Shown: positions 25,978 to 35,616 of the stretch, piece after piece
Layout of the letters: each line of letters opens with the position of its first letter
Numbering within the stretch: position 1 is the first letter of the stretch
Source: Dyella kyungheensis
GTDB taxonomy: Bacteria; Pseudomonadota; Gammaproteobacteria; Xanthomonadales; Rhodanobacteraceae
Reading direction: 5' to 3'
NCBI RefSeq assembly: GCF_016905005.1
Contig: NZ_JADIKC010000001.1
Location: 1 to 64,000, forward strand
DNA: 64,000 bases
Position numbers and translations under genes: made by a program
The notes under the pieces: generated by a model
The model's input: the letters and a program-made list of their open reading frames with translations, nothing else
Told to the model about the DNA's origin: nothing
The model's database searches: none

Positions 25978-28900
25978 GTGAGCACACCCTGGTTGCATCG
26001 AACCCACTTCTGCGCCCGGGCCCTGGCCTGGGTCGCCGGCGTGGCCGTGATTTCGCTGGCCGTGCTGATCGGACTGGGCCAGCTGCTGTTGCCGTTGCTG
26101 GCGCACCACCCGCAGTGGGTGGAGGCGCAGCTGGCGACCCGGTTGCACCGTCCGGTGACGTTCGAATCGATGGAAGGCCGCTGGCAGCCCAGCGGTCCGT
26201 TGTTCATCATGCGCGGCGTCACCGTCGGCTCGGGCGATGGCGGCACGCCGCTGCACATCCCCGAAGCCGAACTCAAGCTCGATCCGGGCGGCCTGCTGCT
26301 GCCATCGCGGCATCTGGTGAACCTGCATGCGCGTGGCCTGCAGTTCGACCTCAGCCGCGACAAGGACGGCACCTGGCACGTCAACGGCATTGGCCTGGCC
26401 GGTGGCGACGAGCGTCAGAAGCCCGGCTTCAATCAGCTGTCGGTCGGCCTGTCGCTCACCGACACGCGGCTGGACATCACCGACAACCGCATCAACCGGC
26501 ACTTCACCTTGCTCGCCGATCAACTGCGCCTGAGCCGGCAGGGCAGCCGCATCCGCGTGGGCGCCTTGCTGCGTCGCGAGGGAGCGCCGGGACAAGTGCG
26601 CGGCGCCGGCAATTTCAGCGAGGACGGCGCGGACGGCAAGGTGTGGATCAGCGGCAGCGATCTCGACCTGCATGCCATGTCCAGCGGTATCGATATGGCC
26701 GGCTATACGGCCGACAGCGGCAGCGGTTCGTTCGAGAGCTGGCTCGATTGGCGCGATGCGCGCGTGGTGCGCAGCCTTACCCGGTTCCATCTGCGCGACC
26801 TCAAGCTGGGCAATCCCGACGGCGCCACCGCCAGCGCGGAAGGGCTGGCCGGACTGGCTGAAGTCACCATCGGCAAGGACGGCTACACCGTGCGCTGGGC
26901 GGCCGACGACGGCGGCATCGCGGTGGCGTCGCTGAAGGACATGAGCACGGACCAGGCCAGCGTGGATGTCGCCGCCCGCAATCTGCAACTGGCGCCGCTG
27001 GTGCCGTGGCTGGCGCTCAAGCCGCAGCTTTCCGCGGGGCTGGCGCAGTGGGTAGGCACCGGCAAGCCGCGTGGCCAGATCACCCAGGCGCATCTGGGCT
27101 GGAATCATGCCGAGGGCCTGCACGTGCTCGACGCCGCCTTCGCCGGTGTCGCCATCAACCCGGTCGGCAAGCTGCCCGGGATCGACGGCGTGTACGGCGA
27201 ATTGCGCGGCGACGCACAGGCGATGGTGTTGTCGTTGCCGGCGCAGGCCACCGTGCTGCGCTTCCCGCACACCTTCCGCGAACCGTTCGCGATGTCCCGG
27301 CTCGGCGGCGACGTCGCGTTCTGGCACGACGACGATGCCTGGCACATCGCCACCGAGGCGTTCGATTTCGAAGGCGCGGGCTTTGGCGGCGAGGCACGCG
27401 GCGACGTGGCCTTGCCCAACGCGGGCGGACGTCCGTTCCTCGATCTGTACGCGCGGGTCAACCATGCCGAGGTGGTCGCGGCCAAACTGTTCTGGCCGGT
27501 GGATTCAATGTCGCCGGCGGCGGTGCAGTGGCTCGATCAGGCACTGCTGGGCGGCAAGCTGGATCATGCCGATGTGCTGGTGCGTGGCGATCTGAAGGAT
27601 TGGCCGTTCCACCACAACGAGGGACGCTTCGAGGCGCGCGCCGAGCTCAGCGGCCTGGAGCTGAAATACGGCAGGGATTGGCCCAATGCGCAGAACGTCA
27701 GCGCGGTCGCCAACTTCATCAACAGCGGCATGCTGGTGGAGGCGAGCGCGGGCGAATCGCTGGGCAACAAGGTTGAGCGTGCGGTGGCCCTGATTCCGGA
27801 ATTCGGCCAGACCGTGCTCGACCTCAACGTGGCCGGCAACGGCACCGGTGCCAGCATGCTCGACTTCGTGCAGCACAGCCCGATCGGCATGCACCACGCG
27901 GACATCATCTCCAAGCTGCATTTGGGCGGCACCGGCGCGTTCGATTTCCATCTGTCGCTGCCGGTGGCCGACGCCAGCAATCTGATCCTGGATGGCCGCG
28001 CGCAATTGAAGGACATGGACTTCGATGCGCCGGAATGGAATCTCAAGCTCGACAAGCTCACCGGTCCGGCCACCTTCGACAAGGCCGGCTTCCATGCCGG
28101 ACCGCTCGACACCAGCTTCCGCGGTCAGCCGTCCAAACTGGATCTGGCCATCGCCGGTGCCACCGGACAACCCAATACGATGCTGTCGGCAAAGCTGGCC
28201 GGCCGTTTCAGCATGGCCGAGCTCACCCAGGGCTACAAACAGCTCGACTGGCTGAACCAGGTGGCCGGTGGGCGTAGCGATTTCACGGTGGGTTTCAGCA
28301 TCGTCAACACACCGGGATCGGCGGCGAGCACGCAACAGCTGACCGTGGATTCCATGCTCAATGGCATGACGCTCGATTTCCCGGCACCGCTGAAGAAGTC
28401 CGCGGACGGAACGCTGCCACTGCACCTGGACATGAACCTGCCCATGCAAGGCAGCGACGTGCAGCTCAGCGTGGGACAAGTGGTGCGCGCACGCATGCGG
28501 CTGCCGCAGAACGACAGTCAGTCGCTTGCCGCCACCTTCGTGTTCGGCACCAAGGCGCCCGACGCGGTGCCCGACAAAGGCATCCGCATTCGCGGCCGTC
28601 CGGCCAAGCTCGATGTGACAGGCTGGACGCAATACGCAGCCTCAGGCAGCAGCGCCAACGGCCCTGGTCTGGAAAGCATCGACGTGACGGCGGAGCAGGC
28701 GATGGTGTTTGGCCATCCATTTGCCGACATGCATCTGCTCGCCACGTCGCAACCGGACGGCTTGGTGGTGGACGTCGACAGCGCCGCGCTGGCGGGACGT
28801 TTCAATGTTCCGCTGGGCGACCTCAGCCGTCGCGGCGTCACCGCTCGCCTGCAGCGTCTGTACTGGCCCAAGGACGTCGCCGTGCCCAAGAAGGGCGCGG

Positions 28901-29883
28901 CGGGCACTGCGGACGTGGCCTCGGCGCAAAGCGCCGCCGCGCAACCGGCCGCCAGCGTGGCCACGCCGCCGCCCAATCCGGCCGCCACCGGCATCACGCC
29001 ATCGGCCTTGCCGCCGTTCCATCTATGGGTGAGCGACCTGCGCTTTGGCGATTCCAAGCTGGGCGACGCGCGGCTGGAAACCTGGCCGACCGATCGCGGC
29101 ATGCACATCGACCAGTTGCGTACCTTGTCGCACGGCGTGCAGATCAACGGCGTCGGCGACTGGAACGGCTCGGCGACCGACAGCCACTCGCACATGCGTT
29201 TCGACTTCGCCGCCGACAATCTCGGCGAGATGCTGGGTGCCTTCGGTTACGAAGGTTTGCTGGCGGGCGGCAAAGTGCGCGCGCAGCTCGATGCGAGTTG
29301 GCCCGGTGCGCCTTCGGCGATGGACCTGGGCAATATGGACGGCAAGCTCAGCATCAACATCACCGACGGCCGCATGCCGGAAGTGACGCCGGGCGTGGCG
29401 CGCCTGTTCGGTCTGGTGTCGGTGCTCGAATTGCCGCGCCGCCTGTCGTTCGATTTCGGCGATGTGTTCGGCAAGGGACTCGCCTTCGATGCGATCGTCG
29501 GCGACTTCAAGCTGGGCGATGGCAATGCGACCACCGACAATCTGCAGATCCGCAGCCCCGCGGCGGAAATTTCCATCACCGGTCGCACCGGCGTGCGTGC
29601 CAAGGATTACGACATGCAGGTGCTGGCGATCCCGCACGCCGGCAACAGCCTGCCGGTGCTCGGCGCGTTTGTCGGCGGACCCATCGGCATCGCGGCGGGC
29701 TTCGTGGCGCAGGGGGTGCTGGGCCATGGCATCAACCGCTTCGCCAGCGCCCGCTACAAGATCACCGGGAGTTGGGACAAGCCGACCATCACCTTGATCG
29801 AGAAGAAGGATGTGCCGGTGCCGCCGGCGGTGGTGGCGCCGGAAAGCGCGACTTCGCCGGCGCCGGCCAGCAGCACCCGCTGA
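25978..29883 (+). CDS. yhdP: YhdP family AsmA-like protein (TIGR02099)
   Basis: YhdP, TamB and YdbH are large bridge-like proteins that move phospholipids to the outer membrane in E. coli. The 1301-residue product has one N-terminal membrane helix (ARALAWVAGVAVISLAVLIG), then a long beta-rich periplasmic part starting VEAQLATRLHRPVTFESMEGRW. A Pro/Ala-rich linker lies near residues 975-1010. The C-terminal AsmA-like part has FDFGDVFGKGLAFD and AEISITGRTGVRAKDYDMQV. The start is GTG at 25978. The position right after rng supports the call. Confidence 0.93.
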   Translation: MSTPWLHRTHFCARALAWVAGVAVISLAVLIGLGQLLLPLLAHHPQWVEAQLATRLHRPVTFESMEGRWQPSGPLFIMRGVTVGSGDGGTPLHIPEAELKLDPGGLLLPSRHLVNLHARGLQFDLSRDKDGTWHVNGIGLAGGDERQKPGFNQLSVGLSLTDTRLDITDNRINRHFTLLADQLRLSRQGSRIRVGALLRREGAPGQVRGAGNFSEDGADGKVWISGSDLDLHAMSSGIDMAGYTADSGSGSFESWLDWRDARVVRSLTRFHLRDLKLGNPDGATASAEGLAGLAEVTIGKDGYTVRWAADDGGIAVASLKDMSTDQASVDVAARNLQLAPLVPWLALKPQLSAGLAQWVGTGKPRGQITQAHLGWNHAEGLHVLDAAFAGVAINPVGKLPGIDGVYGELRGDAQAMVLSLPAQATVLRFPHTFREPFAMSRLGGDVAFWHDDDAWHIATEAFDFEGAGFGGEARGDVALPNAGGRPFLDLYARVNHAEVVAAKLFWPVDSMSPAAVQWLDQALLGGKLDHADVLVRGDLKDWPFHHNEGRFEARAELSGLELKYGRDWPNAQNVSAVANFINSGMLVEASAGESLGNKVERAVALIPEFGQTVLDLNVAGNGTGASMLDFVQHSPIGMHHADIISKLHLGGTGAFDFHLSLPVADASNLILDGRAQLKDMDFDAPEWNLKLDKLTGPATFDKAGFHAGPLDTSFRGQPSKLDLAIAGATGQPNTMLSAKLAGRFSMAELTQGYKQLDWLNQVAGGRSDFTVGFSIVNTPGSAASTQQLTVDSMLNGMTLDFPAPLKKSADGTLPLHLDMNLPMQGSDVQLSVGQVVRARMRLPQNDSQSLAATFVFGTKAPDAVPDKGIRIRGRPAKLDVTGWTQYAASGSSANGPGLESIDVTAEQAMVFGHPFADMHLLATSQPDGLVVDVDSAALAGRFNVPLGDLSRRGVTARLQRLYWPKDVAVPKKGAAGTADVASAQSAAAQPAASVATPPPNPAATGITPSALPPFHLWVSDLRFGDSKLGDARLETWPTDRGMHIDQLRTLSHGVQINGVGDWNGSATDSHSHMRFDFAADNLGEMLGAFGYEGLLAGGKVRAQLDASWPGAPSAMDLGNMDGKLSINITDGRMPEVTPGVARLFGLVSVLELPRRLSFDFGDVFGKGLAFDAIVGDFKLGDGNATTDNLQIRSPAAEISITGRTGVRAKDYDMQVLAIPHAGNSLPVLGAFVGGPIGIAAGFVAQGVLGHGINRFASARYKITGSWDKPTITLIEKKDVPVPPAVVAPESATSPAPASSTR

Positions 29884-29899
29884 CCTGTCCTCAGAAAAT

Positions 29900-29986
29900 G
29901 TAGGAGCGCAGCCTGTGCGCGACCACGGCACCGTTGAAGATATCCACGCGGCAAACCTGGCGGTCGCGCTCAGGGTGCGCTCCTAC
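29900..29986. repeat. REP-like palindromic element, copy B
   Basis: Arms of 24 nt at 29900-29923 and 29963-29986 match as reverse complements at 22 positions, with a 39-nt spacer. It lies between the convergent ends of yhdP and the hydroxylase gene and could act as their shared terminator. Confidence 0.82.
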
Positions 29987-29994
29987 AGAGTTGG

Positions 29995-31200
29995 TCAGGT
30001 TTCGGGAGTTTGAGGCTTGGTGCTGCCGCGAAACGGAAACAGCTGCTGGCGGATGAAACCATCGGGCATGTAATCGCCCACCACGCCGTAGTGCTCCGGG
30101 AATTTCTTGGTCGACTTCACCGCGGTACCGAACAGGTAGTCGAGAAACGCGTAGTGCGCGGCGTAATTCTTGTCGATTGCTTCGTCGTCGGAAGCGTGGT
30201 GCCAGTGATGGAAGTCCGGCGTGACGATCAAGTACTTCAGCGGCCCCCACGGCAGGTGCACGTTGGCGTGGTTGAACACGGCCTGGAAGCCGACCACGAT
30301 GATGTACGCATTCATCACGCCCTCGCTGAAACCGAGGATATACAGCGGCGCCAGCACGGCGACGCGGGTGACGATCAACTCCAGCATGTGCTGGCGCGAA
30401 CCGGCCAGCCAGTCCATCGTCTTCACCGAATGATGCACGGCGTGGAAGCGCCACAGGAACGGCACCTCGTGATACGCGCGATGCGTCCAGTACTGCGCCA
30501 GGTCGGCCACCAGGATGCACACCAGCAGCTGCGGCACGAACGGCGTGTGCTGCACGAATTGCTGGAAGTCGCTGCGCACCAGCCAGCCGAACAGGTGATG
30601 CAGCAGGAAGTTCACCACCAGCAACGCCAGGCCCACGATGAAGTGGTTCACCGCGAAGTGCTTCAGGTCGGTCTGCCACTCCTTGCGGAACAGCGTCTGG
30701 CCCTTGTACAGCGGAAACAGCTTTTCGATCACCACGAACACCAGGGTGGAACCGAGCAGGTCGAGGATGAACCAGTCCAACCCGATATAAGGCGTGTGGT
30801 CTGGAAAGTCGCCCACCGGCACGCGTGAGCCGCCCAGCGCGGTCGCCGCTATCACCAGCGCGAACGCCACCATGCTGAGGCGGCGCGCGCGGCCAAGGAT
30901 GATGTTGGCCAGCGACATGCCGCCGGCCACCAGCAGGGCGGCCAGCAACAGCTGGCGCAACACGTCGACCGAATACTGGTGGCGCAGGTCCGGCGTGGTC
31001 AGGTATTGGGGGAAGTGGAAGGCCAGCACCGCCAGCAGGCTCAGGAAGCCCAGCGACAGCGCGATGATGCTGCTCACCATGCCCTGGCCCGGCTTGAGCT
31101 CGCCGTCCTTGTGCAGCAGCTCGCGGGCCTCCTCGATGGGCGCCTTGATGGTGCGGTCGATCACTTTGTGGGCCAGCGGCTGCCGGGGTGTCTCGCTCAT
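29995..31200 (-). CDS. Fatty acid hydroxylase / sterol desaturase family membrane protein
   Basis: The 401-residue protein has several hydrophobic helices and the three His clusters of the di-iron fatty acid hydroxylase family: HRAYH, HAVHHS and HHWHHAS. The N-terminal 60 residues are soluble, followed by paired helices near 45-65 and 85-120. Members hydroxylate or desaturate lipids, sterols or carotenoids; the substrate here is unknown. AAGGAAC stands 6 nt before the ATG. The gene is read against yhdP and tldD and breaks the rng-yhdP-tldD order seen in E. coli. Confidence 0.88.
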   Translation of the reverse strand: MSETPRQPLAHKVIDRTIKAPIEEARELLHKDGELKPGQGMVSSIIALSLGFLSLLAVLAFHFPQYLTTPDLRHQYSVDVLRQLLLAALLVAGGMSLANIILGRARRLSMVAFALVIAATALGGSRVPVGDFPDHTPYIGLDWFILDLLGSTLVFVVIEKLFPLYKGQTLFRKEWQTDLKHFAVNHFIVGLALLVVNFLLHHLFGWLVRSDFQQFVQHTPFVPQLLVCILVADLAQYWTHRAYHEVPFLWRFHAVHHSVKTMDWLAGSRQHMLELIVTRVAVLAPLYILGFSEGVMNAYIIVVGFQAVFNHANVHLPWGPLKYLIVTPDFHHWHHASDDEAIDKNYAAHYAFLDYLFGTAVKSTKKFPEHYGVVGDYMPDGFIRQQLFPFRGSTKPQTPET

Positions 31201-31307
31201 ACGTGTTCCTTCACATGCGCGTCATCGGTGGATGGCGGCATCCTAGCGGTTCCCCCGGCCCGGCTCTATCGGACGAGGCTTTAAACGCCCGGCTGATGGC
31301 CCCAACT

Positions 31308-31316
31308 TGCTAAAGT
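31308..31316 (+). promoter_or_regulatory. Extended -10 box ahead of tldD
   Basis: TG at 31308-31309 followed by C and TAAAGT (31311-31316) forms an extended -10 element 27 bp before the tldD ATG. Confidence 0.45.
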
Positions 31317-31343
31317 CCCCTTTTTGAACATGGCACTGACTTC

Positions 31344-32783
31344 ATGGATTCCCTGATCGCGCTGGCGGAACGTCGCCTGCTGTCGCCGGGCGGCCTGGCC
31401 GCCACCGACCTCGACCGCGTCTTCAACCAGCTGATGGGCCCCTCCATCGACGCCGCCGACCTGTATTTCCAGCATTCGCGCAGCGAGTCCTGGGTGCTGG
31501 AGGAAGGCATCGTCAAGGACGGCAGCCATTCCATCGAGCAGGGCGTCGGCGTGCGCGCGATCAGCGGCGAGAAGACCGGCTTCGCCTATTCCGACGAAAT
31601 CGTGCTGCCGCAGCTGTTGGAGGCCTCAAAGGCCGCCCGCGCCATCGCCCACGGCGGCAACGGCGCCGGCAAGCCGCTGGCGCTGAACGGCGCCCGCCAG
31701 CTGTATCCGGCCATCGATCCGGTCGAAAGCCTGCCCAATCCCGACAAGATCGCCCTGCTGCGCGAAGTGGACGCCTATGCGCGCTCCCGCGACCCGCGTG
31801 TCAAGCAGGTGATCGTGAGCCTGGCGGCCACCATGGACACCGTGCTGGTGGCCGCTTCCGACGGCACGCTGGCTGCCGACGTGCGCCCGCTGGTGCGCCT
31901 CAACGTGACCGTGATCGCCGAGCAGAACGGCCGCCGCGAGCAGGGCAGTGCCGGCGGCGGTGGCCGCTACGGCTATCGCGAGCTGATCGAGAACGGCCGT
32001 GCCATGGCCTTTGCCGATGAAGCCGTGCGCGGCGCGCTGGTCAACCTCGAGGCGGTCGACGCGCCGGCCGGCAGCATGCCGGTGGTGCTCGGCCCCGGCT
32101 GGCCGGGCGTGTTGCTGCACGAGGCGATCGGCCACGGCCTGGAAGGCGACTTCAATCGCAAGGGCAGCTCCGCCTTCGCCGGCCGCATCGGCCAGCGCGT
32201 AGCCGCACCGGGCGTCACCGTAGTGGACGACGGCACGCTCGCCGGTCGCCGCGGCTCGCTCAGCGTGGACGACGAAGGCACGCCCACCGAATGCACCACG
32301 CTGATCGAGGACGGCATCCTCAAGGGCTACATGCAGGACAAGCTCAACGCCCGCCTGATGGGCATGGCGCCCACCGGCAACGGCCGCCGCGAATCGTTCG
32401 CGCAGCTGCCGATGCCGCGCATGACCAACACCTACATGCTCGCCGGCCAGCACGATCCGCAGGAAATCATCCGCTCGGTGAAGAAGGGCCTGTACGCCGT
32501 GAACTTCGGCGGCGGCCAGGTCGACATCACCAACGGCAAGTTCGTGTTCTCCGCCAGCGAGGCCTACCTGATCGAAGACGGCAAGGTCACCCGTCCGGTG
32601 AAGGGCGCCACCCTGATCGGCTCCGGCCCCGACGTGCTCACCCGCGTCTCCATGATCGGCAACGACCTCGCCCTCGACGAAGGCGTGGGCGTCTGCGGCA
32701 AGGATGGCCAGAGCGTGCCGGTAGGCGTGGGCCAGCCGACGCTGAAGGTGGATGCGATGACGGTGGGTGGCACGGCGTCCTGA
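31344..32783 (+). CDS. tldD: Metalloprotease TldD
   Basis: TldD is the catalytic subunit of the TldD/PmbA (TldE) protease, which in E. coli cleaves unfolded peptides, the CcdA antitoxin and microcin B17 leader. The 479 residues include the zinc site [12 protein letters not shown] (HExxxH) near residue 260 and the conserved [21 protein letters not shown] block. The ATG at 31344 gives [13 protein letters not shown]. Its partner pmbA lies 2.8 kb downstream on the same strand. Confidence 0.96.
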   Translation: MDSLIALAERRLLSPGGLAATDLDRVFNQLMGPSIDAADLYFQHSRSESWVLEEGIVKDGSHSIEQGVGVRAISGEKTGFAYSDEIVLPQLLEASKAARAIAHGGNGAGKPLALNGARQLYPAIDPVESLPNPDKIALLREVDAYARSRDPRVKQVIVSLAATMDTVLVAASDGTLAADVRPLVRLNVTVIAEQNGRREQGSAGGGGRYGYRELIENGRAMAFADEAVRGALVNLEAVDAPAGSMPVVLGPGWPGVLLHEAIGHGLEGDFNRKGSSAFAGRIGQRVAAPGVTVVDDGTLAGRRGSLSVDDEGTPTECTTLIEDGILKGYMQDKLNARLMGMAPTGNGRRESFAQLPMPRMTNTYMLAGQHDPQEIIRSVKKGLYAVNFGGGQVDITNGKFVFSASEAYLIEDGKVTRPVKGATLIGSGPDVLTRVSMIGNDLALDEGVGVCGKDGQSVPVGVGQPTLKVDAMTVGGTAS

Positions 32784-32851
32784 TGTCGCTGGGCGTGGCC
32801 GTTCGCGCCGGGCTATATCCATAGAACAAAAGCTCATTTCGCTTTGACCCA

Positions 32852-32884
32852 GGCCGCAGCGGACAGTGTCCGCTGCGGCCTTTT
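32852..32884 (+). terminator. Rho-independent terminator of tldD
   Basis: A perfect 13-bp stem (32852-32864 with 32868-32880), a 3-nt loop and TTTT follow tldD by 69 bp. Confidence 0.88.
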
Positions 32885-32943
32885 CCGTTGGCCGCCTGGA
32901 CGTCTGGACGTCCGGTCATCTTGCGGCGATGAGGGGCGTGGCG

Positions 32944-34362
32944 ATGAGCGAAGCGACGGGTGTGCTACCGGGTCAGGCCGGTGCGAAAGCGGCCGCCGCG
33001 CGCTCGACGCGGTGGGGCGCCTTTGCCAACGAGGACTGGTGGTCGGTGTGGATCGGCCTGCTGGTCATCGTGGTGGCGTGGGCCTTGTTCGCCAACGGCA
33101 GCAGCCTGAAATGGCTGGCGGTGGCGCCGGCCAAGTGGAAGACGTTGGCGGAAGCGTGGCAGGGCATCGTCTCGCACGGCCCGAACTATCTCGCGCTGTT
33201 CGCCGCGTTCGCGCTGCTGTTCGGCACCGGACTGGCGGTGCTGGGGCATTCGCTGGCGCGCTTTCTATCGGCGTTCGCGATCCTGTTCGTGGTGTCGCTG
33301 CTGATCTTCACCGCTTCCGCTTGGGTCGAGGCTTCGCGCTACAACCTCGAGGCGCCGTTGCTCGCCCTGGGGCTGGGCCTGGTCGTATCCAACACGGTGA
33401 AGCTGCCTGACTGGTTCCAGTCGGGATTGCGGGTGGAGTTCTACATCAAGGTCGGCATCGTGCTGTTGGGCGCGACCTTGCCGCTCACCTTGCTGGTGTG
33501 GGCCGGTCCGGTGGCGGTGGGGCAGGCGACCATCGTTTCGCTTGCCACGTTCTTCACCATCTTCCTCGTTGCCAAGGCGCTGGGGCTGGACCGGCGTTTT
33601 GCCGCGGTGCTTGGCGTGGGCGGCGCGGTGTGCGGCGTGTCCGCGGCGATTGCCAGCGGCGGTGCCGTGCGCGCGCGGCGCGAGGATACGTCGGTGGCGA
33701 TCACCCTGGTGGTGGTATGGGCCATCGTGATGATCTTCGTGTTGCCGTTCGCATCGAAGGCACTGGGTTTGTCGACGGCAGTGGCGGGTGCATGGATCGG
33801 CACCTCCGAATTCGCCGATGCCGCGGGTGTGGCGGCGGCGCAGGCTTACGGCGATGCCGCACGCAACGCGGGCGGCGCCATTGCGGGTGCGCCGGATGCT
33901 GCCGTGCAGGCGTTCACGCTGATGAAAGTCGTGGGGCGCGATATCTGGATCGGCATCTGGGCATTCGCGCTGGCCTGGATAGCCACCACGCGCTGGAACA
34001 CTTCGGAGGGCGGCGTGCAGGCCAAAGCGGATGTACGCGAAATCTGGGCGCGCTTTCCGAAATTCGTGTTCGGCTTCGTGTTGGCGTCGGCGCTGGTGAC
34101 GTGGATTGCCAGCCACTATTCGCTGGCCGATTACCGCAAGATCGTCACGCCCGATCTGGTCGCGCCGATCAGCACGCTGCGCACCTGGGCGTTCACCTTC
34201 TGCTTTCTCAGCATCGGCCTGACCACACGGCTGCGGTCGCTGGCGGGCACCGGCTGGCGGCCGTGGCTGGCGTTCACCGCGGGCGTGGTGGTGAACATCA
34301 TCATCGGCTACGTGCTGTCGGTGCACGTGTTCGCGGATTACTGGAATGGCCTGGGCGGATGA
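32944..34362 (+). CDS. YeiH-type putative sulfate export transporter (UPF0324)
   Basis: The 472-residue membrane protein has about ten or more hydrophobic helices. Signature segments of the YeiH family are present: KVGIVLLGATLPLTLL, GVGGAVCGVSAAIASGG, GAWIGTSEFADAAGVAAA and FLSIGLTTRLRSL. It is about 120 residues longer than E. coli YeiH, because of an extra N-terminal part with two helices and a soluble start. Transport of sulfate or sulfite is proposed for the family but weakly proven. The ATG at 32944 is used, behind GAGGGG. Its stop overlaps the start of the next small gene (ATGA). Confidence 0.8.
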   Translation: MSEATGVLPGQAGAKAAAARSTRWGAFANEDWWSVWIGLLVIVVAWALFANGSSLKWLAVAPAKWKTLAEAWQGIVSHGPNYLALFAAFALLFGTGLAVLGHSLARFLSAFAILFVVSLLIFTASAWVEASRYNLEAPLLALGLGLVVSNTVKLPDWFQSGLRVEFYIKVGIVLLGATLPLTLLVWAGPVAVGQATIVSLATFFTIFLVAKALGLDRRFAAVLGVGGAVCGVSAAIASGGAVRARREDTSVAITLVVVWAIVMIFVLPFASKALGLSTAVAGAWIGTSEFADAAGVAAAQAYGDAARNAGGAIAGAPDAAVQAFTLMKVVGRDIWIGIWAFALAWIATTRWNTSEGGVQAKADVREIWARFPKFVFGFVLASALVTWIASHYSLADYRKIVTPDLVAPISTLRTWAFTFCFLSIGLTTRLRSLAGTGWRPWLAFTAGVVVNIIIGYVLSVHVFADYWNGLGG

Positions 34363-34574
34363 ACCTTCCCGCGCCCGTCGCGCGCTGCGAGCATTGCCGC
34401 CATCGCCGCGATGATCCGCGCGAGACGGAGCGGCGTGTGCCGGGCTTGACCTCGTTTGGTTCGGCTTATGGCGCGAGCATCGGCACTAGTGCGTTGTGCG
34501 AGGTGCACGATTGTTTTGTTTCGCCGCGGGATACGTGTGGGCGGTTTTGCGCCAAGATGATTGAGGCAGATTGA
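34359..34574 (+). CDS. Small Cys-rich protein coupled to the transporter
   Basis: I do not recognise a named family. The 71-residue frame begins in the ATGA that also ends the YeiH-type gene. It has six Cys: a CEHC pair near residue 10, then CEVHDC, TCGRFC near the C-terminus. The spacing of the pairs and the VSPRDTCGRF pattern look like the small zinc-ribbon-like proteins found in many proteobacteria. Coupling to the transporter suggests joint expression. It ends just before a REP-like element. Confidence 0.6.
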   Translation: MNLPAPVARCEHCRHRRDDPRETERRVPGLTSFGSAYGASIGTSALCEVHDCFVSPRDTCGRFCAKMIEAD

Positions 34575-34640
34575 GTCGCGCACAAGTGCGCTCCCACAAG
34601 GGTATGGCGATCTCTGTGGGAGCGCACTTGTGCGCGACTC
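34573..34640. repeat. REP-like palindromic element, copy C
   Basis: Arms of 26 nt at 34573-34598 and 34615-34640 are perfect reverse complements with a 16-nt spacer. The order of the arms is reversed compared with copies A, B and D: the GTCGCGCAC arm comes first. The left arm overlaps the stop codon of the small Cys-rich gene. The element lies between convergent genes. Confidence 0.88.
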
Positions 34641-34649
34641 CCGCTGGCC

Positions 34650-35231
34650 TCAGTCCTGGTTCTCTTCCCGCGCCTCGTCATCGCCATCCAACACGGCATC
34701 GTCCGCACCGCTTCCTGCCGCCAGATCCTTCAACAGCTGATAGATCTCGCGATACGCCCTCGGCGGCTTGTTGCCGTCTTTCTCGATCTTGGCCTGGCGC
34801 ACCAGCGAGCGCAGGTGCTGGCGGTCGACGTTCGGGTACTGGGCGATCAGCTCGCTCATGCCGTTGTCGGGATCGGCCAGCAGACGGTCGCGGGTGGCTT
34901 CCAGCCGGTGCATCGCGGCGGTTTCCTGACGCTGGCGATCGCGGTTTTCGCCGAGTGCGGCCCGCACGCCGTCGAACACGCTGGCGTCGTGGCGGCGCAT
35001 CACCTTGGCCAGGAACGCCAGCTGGCGCTTGCGCGCGATGTGCGCGGTGATGCGGCGCGTGGTGGCAATCTCACGCTCCACGTCTTCCGGCAAGTCCAGC
35101 TTGGCCAGCTTGCTCGGCGGCAGCTCGATCAACTGGACGGCCAACGCCAGCACGGCCAGCGCGTCGCGACGCTGTTGCGTGCGGGTGGGGCCGTAGTCGT
35201 GGTCGGGGTTGTCGGTGTAGGTGCGATTCAC
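34650..35231 (-). CDS. darP: Ribosome-associated protein DarP (YjgA)
   Basis: DarP (formerly YjgA) is a late 50S assembly factor in E. coli. The 193-residue product has the family sequence: PTRTQQRRDALAVLALAVQL, IELPPSKLAKLDLPEDVERE and RHLRSLVRQAKIE-like VDRQHLRSLVRQAKIEKDG, with an acidic C-terminus. It begins with GTG at 35231, 7 nt after a GGA; the frame upstream lacks family similarity. It sits next to pmbA as in E. coli, here with a DUF1653 gene between. Confidence 0.92.
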   Translation of the reverse strand: MNRTYTDNPDHDYGPTRTQQRRDALAVLALAVQLIELPPSKLAKLDLPEDVEREIATTRRITAHIARKRQLAFLAKVMRRHDASVFDGVRAALGENRDRQRQETAAMHRLEATRDRLLADPDNGMSELIAQYPNVDRQHLRSLVRQAKIEKDGNKPPRAYREIYQLLKDLAAGSGADDAVLDGDDEAREENQD

Positions 35232-35259
35232 GGGTTCATTCCAACAGTGGAGCGGATAC

Positions 35260-35505
35260 TCAGGGAGCGGCGACACCATCGAGCAGGTCGGGCTCGGCCT
35301 GTTCCAGCGCAAAGCGGGGGATCGGCTCGCCATCCAGTTCCACGGTTTCGCAGAACATGGCGGCTGGGCGCACCCACAGGCCGTAGTCGCCGTAGAGCGC
35401 CTGATAGACCACTACCTGCTCCATCGTTTCGCTGTGCTGGGCGATGCCCAGGACGCGATAACGCTGGCCTTTGTAGTGGCGGTAGATGCCGGCTGTCAGT
35501 GACAT
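35260..35505 (-). CDS. DUF1653 family protein
   Basis: The 81-residue protein starts MSLTAGIYRHYKGQRYRVLG. It has the compact DUF1653 core with EQVVVYQALYGDYGLWVRP, MFCETVELDGE and PRFALEQ. The family is small and beta-rich, of unknown function. It ends 28 bp before darP and is probably transcribed with it. pmbA starts 111 bp away on the other strand. Confidence 0.88.
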   Translation of the reverse strand: MSLTAGIYRHYKGQRYRVLGIAQHSETMEQVVVYQALYGDYGLWVRPAAMFCETVELDGEPIPRFALEQAEPDLLDGVAAP

Positions 35506-35616
35506 GGCGTTCTCCGCGACGCACTTTGCTTTCGGGTGCGCGACCCCATCTTGGAGAGTTGCGCGGCTAGGACCGCGTATTCTACCCGTTCCCCGCTTGC
35601 CCGTAGGAAAAGACGC

